The position numbers and the translations under genes were made by a program. The notes below the pieces were generated by a model. The model saw only the letters and a program-made list of their open reading frames with translations. It was not told the DNA's origin and searched no databases. Below are positions 1 to 6,018 of a stretch of DNA of 13,547 bases, one piece after another. The first letter of the stretch is position 1; every line of letters begins with the position of its first letter. Source of the DNA: Chloroflexota bacterium (GTDB lineage: Bacteria > Chloroflexota > Dehalococcoidia > Dehalococcoidales > UBA2162); NCBI GenBank assembly GCA_016193545.1, contig JACPSA010000082.1:1-13547 (forward strand). Reading direction: 5' to 3'.

Positions 1-195
1 ATACTTGGGGACTTCGGCTACTGGGGTTGTCGGCGTTGTTGGGGTCATTGGTGTTGCTGGTGCCGTTGGAGTCGTCGGTGCGGTGGGTATGGTTGGCGCC
101 GCCGGCGTGGTAGGCGCTGCCGGGGCGCAGGATGCCAGCACCGGGGATAGTACCATGAGACAGCTAACCATTAACCAGATGATTTTTCCTTTCAT
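1..195 (-). CDS. Lipoprotein, N-terminal part only (cut by the window edge)
   Basis: Reading leftward from an ATG at 193-195 gives 65 codons with no stop before the edge, so the C-terminal part is missing. The first 23 residues form a classic lipoprotein signal: MKGKII, a hydrophobic stretch, then the lipobox L-A-S-C ending at Cys23, the expected lipidation and +1 site. Residues about 24-58 are a low-complexity linker of Ala, Thr and Pro (APTTPAAPTIPTAP and similar). It ends in VAEVPKY, where a folded domain probably begins. The start is backed by a strong Shine-Dalgarno AAGGAGGG (203-210), 7 nt upstream. Lipoproteins with a Thr/Pro-rich tether are often substrate-binding proteins of ABC transporters (solute or oligopeptide) in Chloroflexota and Gram-positives. 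That function is inferred only, because no binding domain is visible. A plus-strand open frame over the same DNA is a Gly/Val low-complexity shadow. Confidence 0.85.
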   Translation of the reverse strand, partial: MKGKIIWLMVSCLMVLSPVLASCAPAAPTTPAAPTIPTAPTTPTAPATPMTPTTPTTPVAEVPKY

Positions 196-335
196 TTTCT
201 TTCCCTCCTTTTAATTGAGTCTTTTCCCTTAGTTCCGCTTTTATTGAAGATGGCTATTCTTCCCCCTTAGAAAGACTAGACGGTTTTAAGTATGAGATAA
301 CCAAGCGAGAGTATGACACCAAACTAATGCTTTAG

Positions 336-364
336 ACTATAATGCTATGATATATGTTTGTCAA
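336..364 (-). promoter_or_regulatory. Sigma-70-type promoter for the lipoprotein gene
   Basis: On the minus strand a perfect -35 TTGACA (364-359) is followed by a 17-base spacer and a -10 TATAGT (341-336, 5 of 6 consensus). Transcription would begin near 329, leaving an untranslated leader of about 130 nt before the ATG at 195. The leader shows the ribosome binding site but no convincing riboswitch or attenuator fold. Confidence 0.65.
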
Positions 365-461
365 GCAAAATAGTGAATATCTGATAAAACGAGCGAATTA
401 GAATACTTGTAAGCGTAAACATGCTATTTAAACAGGATGGCTAGACAATTAGCAAGCTACC

Positions 462-539
462 GGAGCAGGATGTCTGACCGAGCGGTGAAGCACCCCAGGG
501 GGAGCATGATGTCTGACCGAGCGGTGAAGCACCCCAGGG
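462..539. repeat. 39-bp tandem duplication with REP-like inner dyads
   Basis: Two head-to-tail copies, 462-500 and 501-539, differ at one base (G468 versus T507). The last 31 bases of each (470-500, 509-539) are identical. Each copy contains two overlapping small dyads, ACCG-AG-CGGT and GGTG-AAG-CACC, flanked by CTG and CAG, so it can fold like a REP-type palindrome on either strand. The period is 13 codons, and the unit happens to be open in one frame. With only two copies and no spacers it is not a CRISPR array. It may be a copy of a dispersed intergenic repeat that duplicated locally. Confidence 0.75.
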
Positions 540-632
540 TAGAGGGAATAAAGGACAGTGCAACGTTTGTTACGCCTTCTCCAGTCAATCGGTAGCAACC
601 CGTGGTCTTTGCTCTGGTCCGTACCATTGTAT

Positions 633-1889
633 TTACACGTTGGAGGTCTGGGTTTTGGGGTGCGCCAATAGTAGAACGATAGATGTTAGTGCTGCTAAGG
701 TATTCATTGCCGCCACATACCAGAACAATATTCCGTAGCCCAGGGAGGTAATCAGGAAGCCTATCAGTACCGGGGCGATGCCGCTGAATGCAGCGTTACT
801 GCCCCAGAGCAGCCCAATCATGCTGCCTTCAAGTTTCTTCCCTTCAGCGAAGTCCAGGGCGGCTGCCTGCACCAGTGGATTCAGGGCAAACAGGAACGCT
901 CCCAATAAACCCACCAGAATAGTTAGCAGAACGCCACTGCCGACCAGAGCCATCAAAGTGGCAAGAGTTACCTTAATTACCAGCATGAAGAAAATGACCC
1001 GCTTTCGTCCGAGGCGGTCAGACAAGATACCGAGGAGCGGTGCTGATGCGATGCCGACACCCGAGAGCAGTCCCAGGTGCAGGCCGATGCCGAGACTGCC
1101 CATACCCTGGGTCTCTTGCAGGTAGAGTGGTAGCCATAGTGTCAGGCTTCCCTGCCCGAGTCCGCTGAGACCCGATACCAGCAGCAGGAGAATCAACTCT
1201 CGGCTCCGCACGACTTCTTTTAGAGCATTAACCTGTTCACCCATCCGGCGCTGAGGCGTGGTCTGCTCTGCCGGTTTCTGCCAGCTGCTGACCTGCCGTA
1301 GTATTATCCAAAGTAGTAAAGCCAGTGCCACCGCAATGGGGAAAGCGCCGAACATGATGGTCTGCCAGGCCAGCGTCAGTAGCAGCGCGCCCACTAATAG
1401 CGGGCCTATAGTATCGCCCACGTTGCCGGTAGAACGGTGCAGTGCCAGCAGGAAGCCGCGGCGTTCCGGATACTGCTGTGAGAGCAAGCTTATTGCTGGC
1501 GGATGCCAGAGGGAGCTGGCCGCGCCGGCGATAGCTAGAGACGGCAGGATCAACAGGTAGGTTGGTGATATGGCTATCAGCAGATAGCCCAGGCCTATCA
1601 TCATCAGGCTGATGTACATGATTGGAATTCGCCAATTTTGCAGACGGTCTACCATAAATCCACCTACCATTGATGCTGCGCCGCTACTGACCTGGCGCAC
1701 CATGCCGATAAACCCGGCGGAGATGGGGGTCAGTCCTAGTGAAGTGTAAATCACCGGCAAGATGACATAAAACCCCTGGTTGTAGAGGTGCTGGAGAGTA
1801 TGGCTGGCGATAATTCCCCCGGCCGCAACGTGTTCACGAATGTGTTTCCGGGATACAGGCTCACCCGGGCTGATTATCTCAACATTCAT
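633..1889 (-). CDS. MFS transporter, fosmidomycin-resistance (Fsr)-like
   Basis: A 418-residue inner-membrane protein with about 12 hydrophobic segments, the normal size for the major facilitator superfamily. The loop motif DRLGRKR (291-297) follows the start of the second half, and a degenerate partner (GGFMVDRLQ, 77-85) lies in the first half, as expected from the internal duplication of MFS proteins. The N-terminal H-x9-H-x3-QGFYVILP stretch (about 20-46) and the segment WHPPA...HRSTGNVGDTIGPLL (128-165) resemble the Fsr branch (FHP...GN.G..GP). A central hydrophilic loop lies at about 200-225. The start is set by AAGAGGAG (about 1896-1903) 6-7 nt upstream of the ATG. It is transcribed divergently from the acyl-CoA operon, and the two promoters share a 13-bp dyad. 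A role in import or export of that pathway's acid is plausible, but the substrate cannot be read from sequence. Confidence 0.88.
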   Translation of the reverse strand: MNVEIISPGEPVSRKHIREHVAAGGIIASHTLQHLYNQGFYVILPVIYTSLGLTPISAGFIGMVRQVSSGAASMVGGFMVDRLQNWRIPIMYISLMMIGLGYLLIAISPTYLLILPSLAIAGAASSLWHPPAISLLSQQYPERRGFLLALHRSTGNVGDTIGPLLVGALLLTLAWQTIMFGAFPIAVALALLLWIILRQVSSWQKPAEQTTPQRRMGEQVNALKEVVRSRELILLLLVSGLSGLGQGSLTLWLPLYLQETQGMGSLGIGLHLGLLSGVGIASAPLLGILSDRLGRKRVIFFMLVIKVTLATLMALVGSGVLLTILVGLLGAFLFALNPLVQAAALDFAEGKKLEGSMIGLLWGSNAAFSGIAPVLIGFLITSLGYGILFWYVAAMNTLAALTSIVLLLAHPKTQTSNV

Positions 1890-1944
1890 GCTGCGCTCCT
1901 CTTAAACTGGAGGTCTATCTATTCAGTTTCGTTAGTGTGACGAT

Positions 1945-1972
1945 ATTTTACCGGGTACCGGTTCCTTGCCAA
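1945..1972 (-). promoter_or_regulatory. Promoter of the MFS gene with embedded operator-like dyad (copy 1)
   Basis: The minus strand reads TTGGCA (1972-1967, 5 of 6 of the -35 consensus), a 16-base spacer, then TAAAAT (1950-1945, 5 of 6 of the -10). The spacer is almost filled by ACCGGTACCCGGT (1962-1950), a perfect ACCGG-GTA-CCGGT inverted repeat. Transcription would begin near 1938, giving a leader of about 50 nt. A protein bound between the -35 and -10 elements would repress, or act in the manner of MerR. Which of these applies is not shown by sequence. Confidence 0.5.
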
Positions 1973-2044
1973 GTTCTAATAGTGTAGAGTTGAAGTAGCT
2001 TACCGCATAATTCCTGGAAGCGTCAAATCAGAGATTGTAGCAGC

Positions 2045-2073
2045 TTGACAAGGGTAATTTAATTGGCTAAAGT
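2045..2073 (+). promoter_or_regulatory. Candidate promoter of the acyl-CoA operon
   Basis: TTGACA (2045-2050, perfect -35), a 17-base spacer, and TAAAGT (2068-2073, 4 of 6 of the -10). Transcription would begin near 2080, with a leader of about 180 nt that would contain dyad copy 2. It competes with the TATGAT candidate at 2155-2160, and sequence alone cannot say which is used. Confidence 0.4.
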
Positions 2074-2141
2074 GTCCATTGCTAGTTGCCTGATTGCTGA
2101 CTACGCGTGGCTGCGACCACACGGTTTCACAGATAAATTAT

Positions 2142-2160
2142 ACCGTTACCCGGTTATGAT
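2142..2160 (+). promoter_or_regulatory. Operator-like dyad (copy 2) abutting a TATGAT -10 element
   Basis: ACCGTTACCCGGT (2142-2154) matches dyad copy 1 at 12 of 13 bases in the same orientation relative to its gene. It is followed directly by TATGAT (2155-2160, 5 of 6 of the -10). No good -35 lies upstream, as is common at promoters that need an activator. If used, transcription begins near 2167. Confidence 0.45.
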
Positions 2161-2259
2161 TTTAGTGCCGCTTTGATGCTATGCTTCGGGTATGAGGGTG
2201 TGGATTGAGTTTGGCTGGTGGCGGTAATAAGCTCGGGAAAAAACGGGGGTTCTGTCAAG

Positions 2260-3846
2260 ATGGAAAATGAAATGCAGATGAGAATAAACGAGCTCCGGAA
2301 GCTAAAAGAGTCTGTTATGTTGGGTGGTGGTACGGAGAAAATCGCTAAACAGCATGAAAAGGGGAAGCTTACCGCTCGGGAACGGATTGACCGGCTGCTG
2401 GACCCGGGCAGTTTCGTCGAATTGAATATGCTGGTGGGGCATACTGTCGGTGCTCCAGCCGATGGTATTGTTGTCGGCTGTGGTACTGTAAATGGGCGTA
2501 AAGTGTGCGTTTATGCTCAGGATGCCACTGTTCTGGGCGGTTCGATAGGCGCCCTGCATGGCTACAAGATGTACACTGCGGTAGAACTGGCCCTGCAAAT
2601 GGGGGTTCCCGTTATCGGTATGCTCGACGGGCCCGGTCGCCGGGGCTTGAAGATAGACTCGTCGTTGCGGGTAGACCAGCCGGGTGGGGTGGACATGGTT
2701 AAGTATCGTGAGGAGAAAGACGGTAGCTCGATATTTTTTCCGAACACGCAGGCTTCAGGAATAGTTCCCCAGATTTCGGCAGTGATGGGTTCCTGCGCAG
2801 GTATTTCAGTCTATTCTCCGGCGCTGACTGATTTTGTCTTCATGATTGACAAGATAAGCCATATGTTTATTACCGGACCCCGCATCGTTAAATCGGTGAT
2901 GGGTCAGGACGTAACTATGGACGACCTCGGTGGAGCTAAAGTCCATGCTCAAATTTCAGGGTTGGCTTCTTTCCGAGTGAAGAGTGAGGATGAGTGCTTC
3001 GATAAGATAAAGAAGCTGTTGAGCTTTCTGCCGTCGAACAGCAGCGAGCCACAGCTACGGCAGGACACCGGTGATGACCCCAACCGGTATAATGATTCGC
3101 TGGCTGAGGTTGTGCCCACCGACCCGCGTAAACCCTATGATATGCACCGCATAATCGGAGGCATTGCCGATAACGGGGATTTTTTGGAGGTGAAGGCGGA
3201 ATTCGCTCAGGAGATAATCATCGGCTTTATTCGTCTGGGTGGTTACCCGGTGGGGGTGGTTGCCAATCAGCCCCTGGTCCGTGCCGGCAGCCTGACGGTG
3301 AACAGCTCCAATAAGCAGGCCCGGTTCATCAGGTTCTGCGATGCTTTCAATATCCCGTTGGTTTTTCTGGTTGATACGCCGGCTTACATGCCCGGTGTGG
3401 AGCAGGAGCAGGGGGGTATCATTAATCACGGGGCCAAGGTTCTCTATGCCCTGGCGGAAGCCACTGTCCCCCGGGTAGCAGTTATTATTCGTAAAGCCTA
3501 TGGCGGTGGTGCTCTGGGTATGGGTGTAGTTCCCGGCATGGGTACCGATTTTATCTATGCCTGGCCGATTGCCGAGACTGGAGTAATGGGGGCGGAGCAG
3601 ACGGTAGAGCTTTTCTATACTGATGAGATTGCGAAGTCAGAGAAACCGCGGGAATTACGAGAGAAGTTAGTTAAAGAGTACACTGACAGGTATGCTAATC
3701 CTCTTATCGAAGCCTCGATGCGCACTCATATTAAAGATGTCATCGAGCCTCGGGATACGCGGCGGCATCTGATAAAGAGCCTGGAACTATTGCGCGGTAA
3801 AAAGGTTATCCGATATCCGAAACGGCACGGCAATATTCCCCTGTAA
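2260..3846 (+). CDS. Acyl-CoA carboxyltransferase, PccB/MmdA (12S) family, divergent
   Basis: A 528-residue crotonase-fold carboxyltransferase, close to the family's usual 510-530. By family it moves a carboxyl group between carboxy-biotin and an acyl-CoA (propionyl-CoA carboxylase beta, methylmalonyl-CoA carboxyltransferase 12S, or the decarboxylase alpha subunit). Family marks are GGG-x4-KQHEKGKLTARERIDRLLDPGSF near the N-terminus, GGSIGALHG, the C-terminal-domain stretch QARFIRFCDAFNIPLVFLVD, RKAYGG (411-416) and the ending KRHGNIPL. Two substrate-site motifs differ. The usual DSGGARIQEG reads DGPGRRGLK (from Asp123) and is followed by an insertion of about 15 residues. KAYGGAYD reads KAYGGGAL, placing Leu419 where PccB enzymes carry the specificity Asp. 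I chose the ATG at 2260 because family members start about 10 residues before the GGG motif. A GTG at 2218 is in frame but has no clear ribosome binding site. The mutase gene follows 32 nt after the stop. No biotin carboxylase or carrier is nearby. Confidence 0.85.
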   Translation: MENEMQMRINELRKLKESVMLGGGTEKIAKQHEKGKLTARERIDRLLDPGSFVELNMLVGHTVGAPADGIVVGCGTVNGRKVCVYAQDATVLGGSIGALHGYKMYTAVELALQMGVPVIGMLDGPGRRGLKIDSSLRVDQPGGVDMVKYREEKDGSSIFFPNTQASGIVPQISAVMGSCAGISVYSPALTDFVFMIDKISHMFITGPRIVKSVMGQDVTMDDLGGAKVHAQISGLASFRVKSEDECFDKIKKLLSFLPSNSSEPQLRQDTGDDPNRYNDSLAEVVPTDPRKPYDMHRIIGGIADNGDFLEVKAEFAQEIIIGFIRLGGYPVGVVANQPLVRAGSLTVNSSNKQARFIRFCDAFNIPLVFLVDTPAYMPGVEQEQGGIINHGAKVLYALAEATVPRVAVIIRKAYGGGALGMGVVPGMGTDFIYAWPIAETGVMGAEQTVELFYTDEIAKSEKPRELREKLVKEYTDRYANPLIEASMRTHIKDVIEPRDTRRHLIKSLELLRGKKVIRYPKRHGNIPL

Positions 3847-3878
3847 CCGCCTTGGGGATGTCTACGGAGAGGGTGAAG

Positions 3879-5573
3879 ATGTTTGACAGAAAAAAGCTGG
3901 GCGAGATTGAAAAAAAGAAAAAAGAATGGGTAGAGGGGACGCTAAAAAAATCGCTGGAACGGTTCGGCGTTAAAGAAAGCCCCAATCAATTCTATTCCCC
4001 TCTGGATATTAAAGACTACGATTTCTTAGCCAAAGAAGGTTTTCCGGGCACCTATCCTTTTACAGCTGATATCTACCCATCGGCGGCTCCGGGGAGCACT
4101 CATCTGCCTGGTAGCGGGCACCTGATGACCGGCGGCGGCCTGGTGCGGGCCGGGCAGTATTCCGGATATGGGACTCCGGAAGATACCCGTGACTACTACC
4201 GTGGTGAAATAGCGCGCGGGCGGCGGCAGGGGCCGAACCAGGCTTTCGACGTGCCGAGTCAGATTGGCTACGATTCGGATAATACTCTGGTACGGGGGGA
4301 GGTGGGCAAGGTGGGGATGGACCTGGACAAAATTGCCTCTAACTGGACGATAAACGGACCGCTAAATATCATACTGGCAATGTATATCGCTCTGGCGGAG
4401 AAGCGGGGCATACCCCAGGAAAAACTGAGAGGTACGCCCCAGAATGATATCTTGAAAGAGTTTATTGCTCGCGGCACTTATATCTTCCCGGTTAAGCCGT
4501 CGATGCGGATGGTGAGGGATACCATCGTTTACTGCAATGAGCATATGCCATTGATGAATACCATCAGTATCTGTGGCAACCACATGAGGGAACAGGGCGC
4601 TACGGCGGCTCAGGCGCTGGCTTTTACCATTTGTAATCTCATCGCGTATATTCAACTGGGTATGGATGCAGGACTGGATGTCGATGACTTTGTGACCCGT
4701 TTCAGTGCTAATCACCTCAGTGGCAGCATGGACTTTTTTAGAGAAATAGCCCTGCAACGGGCCACCAGGCGGCTGTGGGCGAGGACGATAAAGGAGCGCT
4801 TCGGTGCCAAAAATCAGCGGACCTGTCTCTATCGTCCCGCGCAATGGGCACGTCAGGGAGATTATAGCTGCACCGTTCAGCGTCCGTTGAACAACTTTAC
4901 CCGGGCGGTAATCGGTGGTATTGCCGGCGCCCTGTCCGGTGGTAACCCCGGGGTTGTCCCGCCCTATGATGAGCCTCTGGGACTGGGCTGGAGCCGGGAA
5001 GCTCTCCAGTTGAACGAGGATGCCCGCCGTATTATTCAGTATGAAGCCAGGCTATGCGATGTGCAGGACCCGCTGGCCGGCTCTTACTATGTTGAATCGT
5101 TGACTGATGAGATTGAGCATGAGGCGGAGCAGATTATTGCCAGGGTCGATGCTCAGGGCGGTACGGTAGCGGCAATCGAGAAAGGCTTCATACAGCAGGA
5201 GATAGCCAGGAGCGCCTACGAGTACCAGAGACAGGTGGAGAATGGAGAAAGGGTCATAGTCGGGGTTAATGCTTTTACCGATGAGAACGAGCTGGAGGTA
5301 CTGACCAATAGGCTTGTTCCTTATCCCTACGATGCAGCCAAACGGGCTCAGGCTGAAGAGAGGCAAATAGCTAACCTCGCCGAGGTAAAACGGAACCGGA
5401 ATAACCAGACGGTAAAGGGAACATTGAAACGCCTGCAAATGGCAGCTAAGGATGAGACGGTGAACCTTATTCCGCCGATTCTGGAGGCAGTTAGGGTATA
5501 TGCCAGTATCGGTGAAATCTGTGGCGTACTGCGTGACGTCTTCGGGGAGTATCATTTTCAGATTAGAGAGTAG
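3879..5573 (+). CDS. Methylmalonyl-CoA mutase family, large (substrate-binding) subunit, divergent
   Basis: A 564-residue TIM-barrel subunit of the split B12 acyl-CoA mutases, which rearrange a carbon skeleton by a radical mechanism and work with a separate B12 subunit, encoded here 13 nt downstream. Conserved marks are YPFT (59-62), QYSGYGTPEDT (93-103), AFDVPSQIGYDSD (122-134), QNDILKEFIARGTYIFP (188-204), RRLWARTIKERFGAKN and DPLAGSYYVE (397-406). Tyr94, Gln188, Arg198 and His235 align with Tyr89, Gln197, Arg207 and His244 of the Propionibacterium enzyme, so a CoA ester with a free carboxylate is expected. There are three oddities. About 14 extra residues, rich in Gly, lie at 68-91. A helix-plus-loop of about 14 residues (usually around DSxxDMxxLFxGI) is absent near 147. 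The usual HxQTAGxSLTAQ is replaced by WARQGDYSCTVQ (323-334). The start at 3879 has GGAG 9 nt upstream and gives the family-typical MFD N-terminus. A TTG (3852) and an ATG (3858) upstream are weaker. Confidence 0.85.
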   Translation: MFDRKKLGEIEKKKKEWVEGTLKKSLERFGVKESPNQFYSPLDIKDYDFLAKEGFPGTYPFTADIYPSAAPGSTHLPGSGHLMTGGGLVRAGQYSGYGTPEDTRDYYRGEIARGRRQGPNQAFDVPSQIGYDSDNTLVRGEVGKVGMDLDKIASNWTINGPLNIILAMYIALAEKRGIPQEKLRGTPQNDILKEFIARGTYIFPVKPSMRMVRDTIVYCNEHMPLMNTISICGNHMREQGATAAQALAFTICNLIAYIQLGMDAGLDVDDFVTRFSANHLSGSMDFFREIALQRATRRLWARTIKERFGAKNQRTCLYRPAQWARQGDYSCTVQRPLNNFTRAVIGGIAGALSGGNPGVVPPYDEPLGLGWSREALQLNEDARRIIQYEARLCDVQDPLAGSYYVESLTDEIEHEAEQIIARVDAQGGTVAAIEKGFIQQEIARSAYEYQRQVENGERVIVGVNAFTDENELEVLTNRLVPYPYDAAKRAQAEERQIANLAEVKRNRNNQTVKGTLKRLQMAAKDETVNLIPPILEAVRVYASIGEICGVLRDVFGEYHFQIRE

Positions 5574-5586
5574 GTGGTGACATAAC

Positions 5587-6018
5587 ATGGCTGGTGAAAG
5601 AAAAATCAAGGTGTTGCTGGCTAAAACGGGGCTGGATGGACATGACCGGGGCGTTAAGGTTTTAATGATGGGGTTGAGGGATGAGGGTATGGAAGTGATT
5701 TATACCGGCATCAGACAGACACCGGAAAATGTGGCCCAGGCAGCGATTGAACAGGATGTCGATGTCGTTGGCTTGAGTTCTTTAGCGGGGGCTCACCGGT
5801 ATCTCTTACCACGGGTAGCTGAATTGCTACAGGAAAGAGGAGCCAACAGCATTCTGGTTATTGCCGGCGGCATTATCCCTGAAGAGGATATTTCCTTCCT
5901 GAAAGAGCAGGGGATTAAGTCTGTTTTCGGTCCGGGTGCGTCTCTTAAGGAGATTACCGATTTCATCAGGAAGAACGTAACCAGTCAGGTATCGCGGTCA
6001 TCCCCGAAATCTAAATGA
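5587..6018 (+). CDS. B12-binding small subunit of the acyl-CoA mutase
   Basis: A 143-residue Rossmann-like cobalamin-binding subunit, full length for the split methylmalonyl-CoA mutase C-terminal domain. It shows the base-off/His-on signature GLDGHDRG, with Asp17, His19 (lower axial cobalt ligand) and Gly22, then SSLAGAH (64-70) and the nucleotide-tail-binding AGGIIP (93-98). Unlike the large subunit it keeps the canonical family sequence throughout. It carries adenosylcobalamin to the barrel of the adjacent large subunit. A ribosome binding site AGGTGG (5572-5577) overlaps the stop of the large-subunit gene, so translation is probably coupled. The tail after about residue 130 (SQVSRSSPKSK) is not part of the fold, and its last 8 bases overlap the end of the convergent CoA-transferase gene. 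No meaB-type chaperone gene is in the window. Confidence 0.93.
   Translation: MAGERKIKVLLAKTGLDGHDRGVKVLMMGLRDEGMEVIYTGIRQTPENVAQAAIEQDVDVVGLSSLAGAHRYLLPRVAELLQERGANSILVIAGGIIPEEDISFLKEQGIKSVFGPGASLKEITDFIRKNVTSQVSRSSPKSK

Larger units (their letters stand above)
196..632. other. Gene-free stretch between the lipoprotein and MFS genes
   Basis: Holds the ribosome binding site, leader and promoter of the lipoprotein gene (to 364), then AT-rich sequence, then a 39-bp tandem duplication (462-539). From 540 to 632 I see nothing recognisable. No hairpin with a T-tract that would serve as a terminator for the MFS gene is evident. Confidence 0.6.
1890..2259. other. Divergent control region between the MFS gene and the acyl-CoA operon
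   Basis: About 370 bp without a gene, or about 330 bp if the GTG at 2218 is used. It contains a minus-strand promoter overlapping dyad copy 1 (1945-1972), a plus-strand promoter candidate (2045-2073), and dyad copy 2 abutting a TATGAT (2142-2160). A further minus-strand TACAAT (2034-2039) has only a poor -35. No RNA gene is recognised. Confidence 0.6.

Noticed and set aside
5..214. Plus-strand open frame of 69 codons rich in Gly and Val
   Set aside because: Shadow of the repetitive Thr/Pro linker. The minus strand has a signal peptide, lipobox, ribosome binding site and promoter.
462..539. CRISPR-like repeats
   Set aside because: Only two directly abutting copies, no spacers and no cas genes.
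470..595. 41-codon plus-strand frame (MSDRAVKHPR repeated) through the 39-bp duplication
   Set aside because: The 39-bp period keeps the frame open by arithmetic. No promoter, only a crowded GGAG upstream, and no recognisable protein feature.
2034..2062. Minus-strand TACAAT with TTAAAT 17 bases upstream as the MFS promoter
   Set aside because: The -35 match is poor, and TTGGCA/TAAAAT at 1945-1972 is better and closer to the gene.
2218..2259. GTG start 14 codons upstream for the carboxyltransferase
   Set aside because: No clear ribosome binding site, and it would give an N-terminus longer than family members. Kept only as an alternative.
4300..4370. Frameshift or assembly error as the cause of the missing segment in the mutase
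   Set aside because: The reading frame and conserved motifs continue on both sides, and the change is a clean in-frame loss.
4362..4844. Long minus-strand open frames inside the mutase and other operon genes
   Set aside because: They lie antisense to strongly conserved coding sequence and lack recognisable domains or starts.
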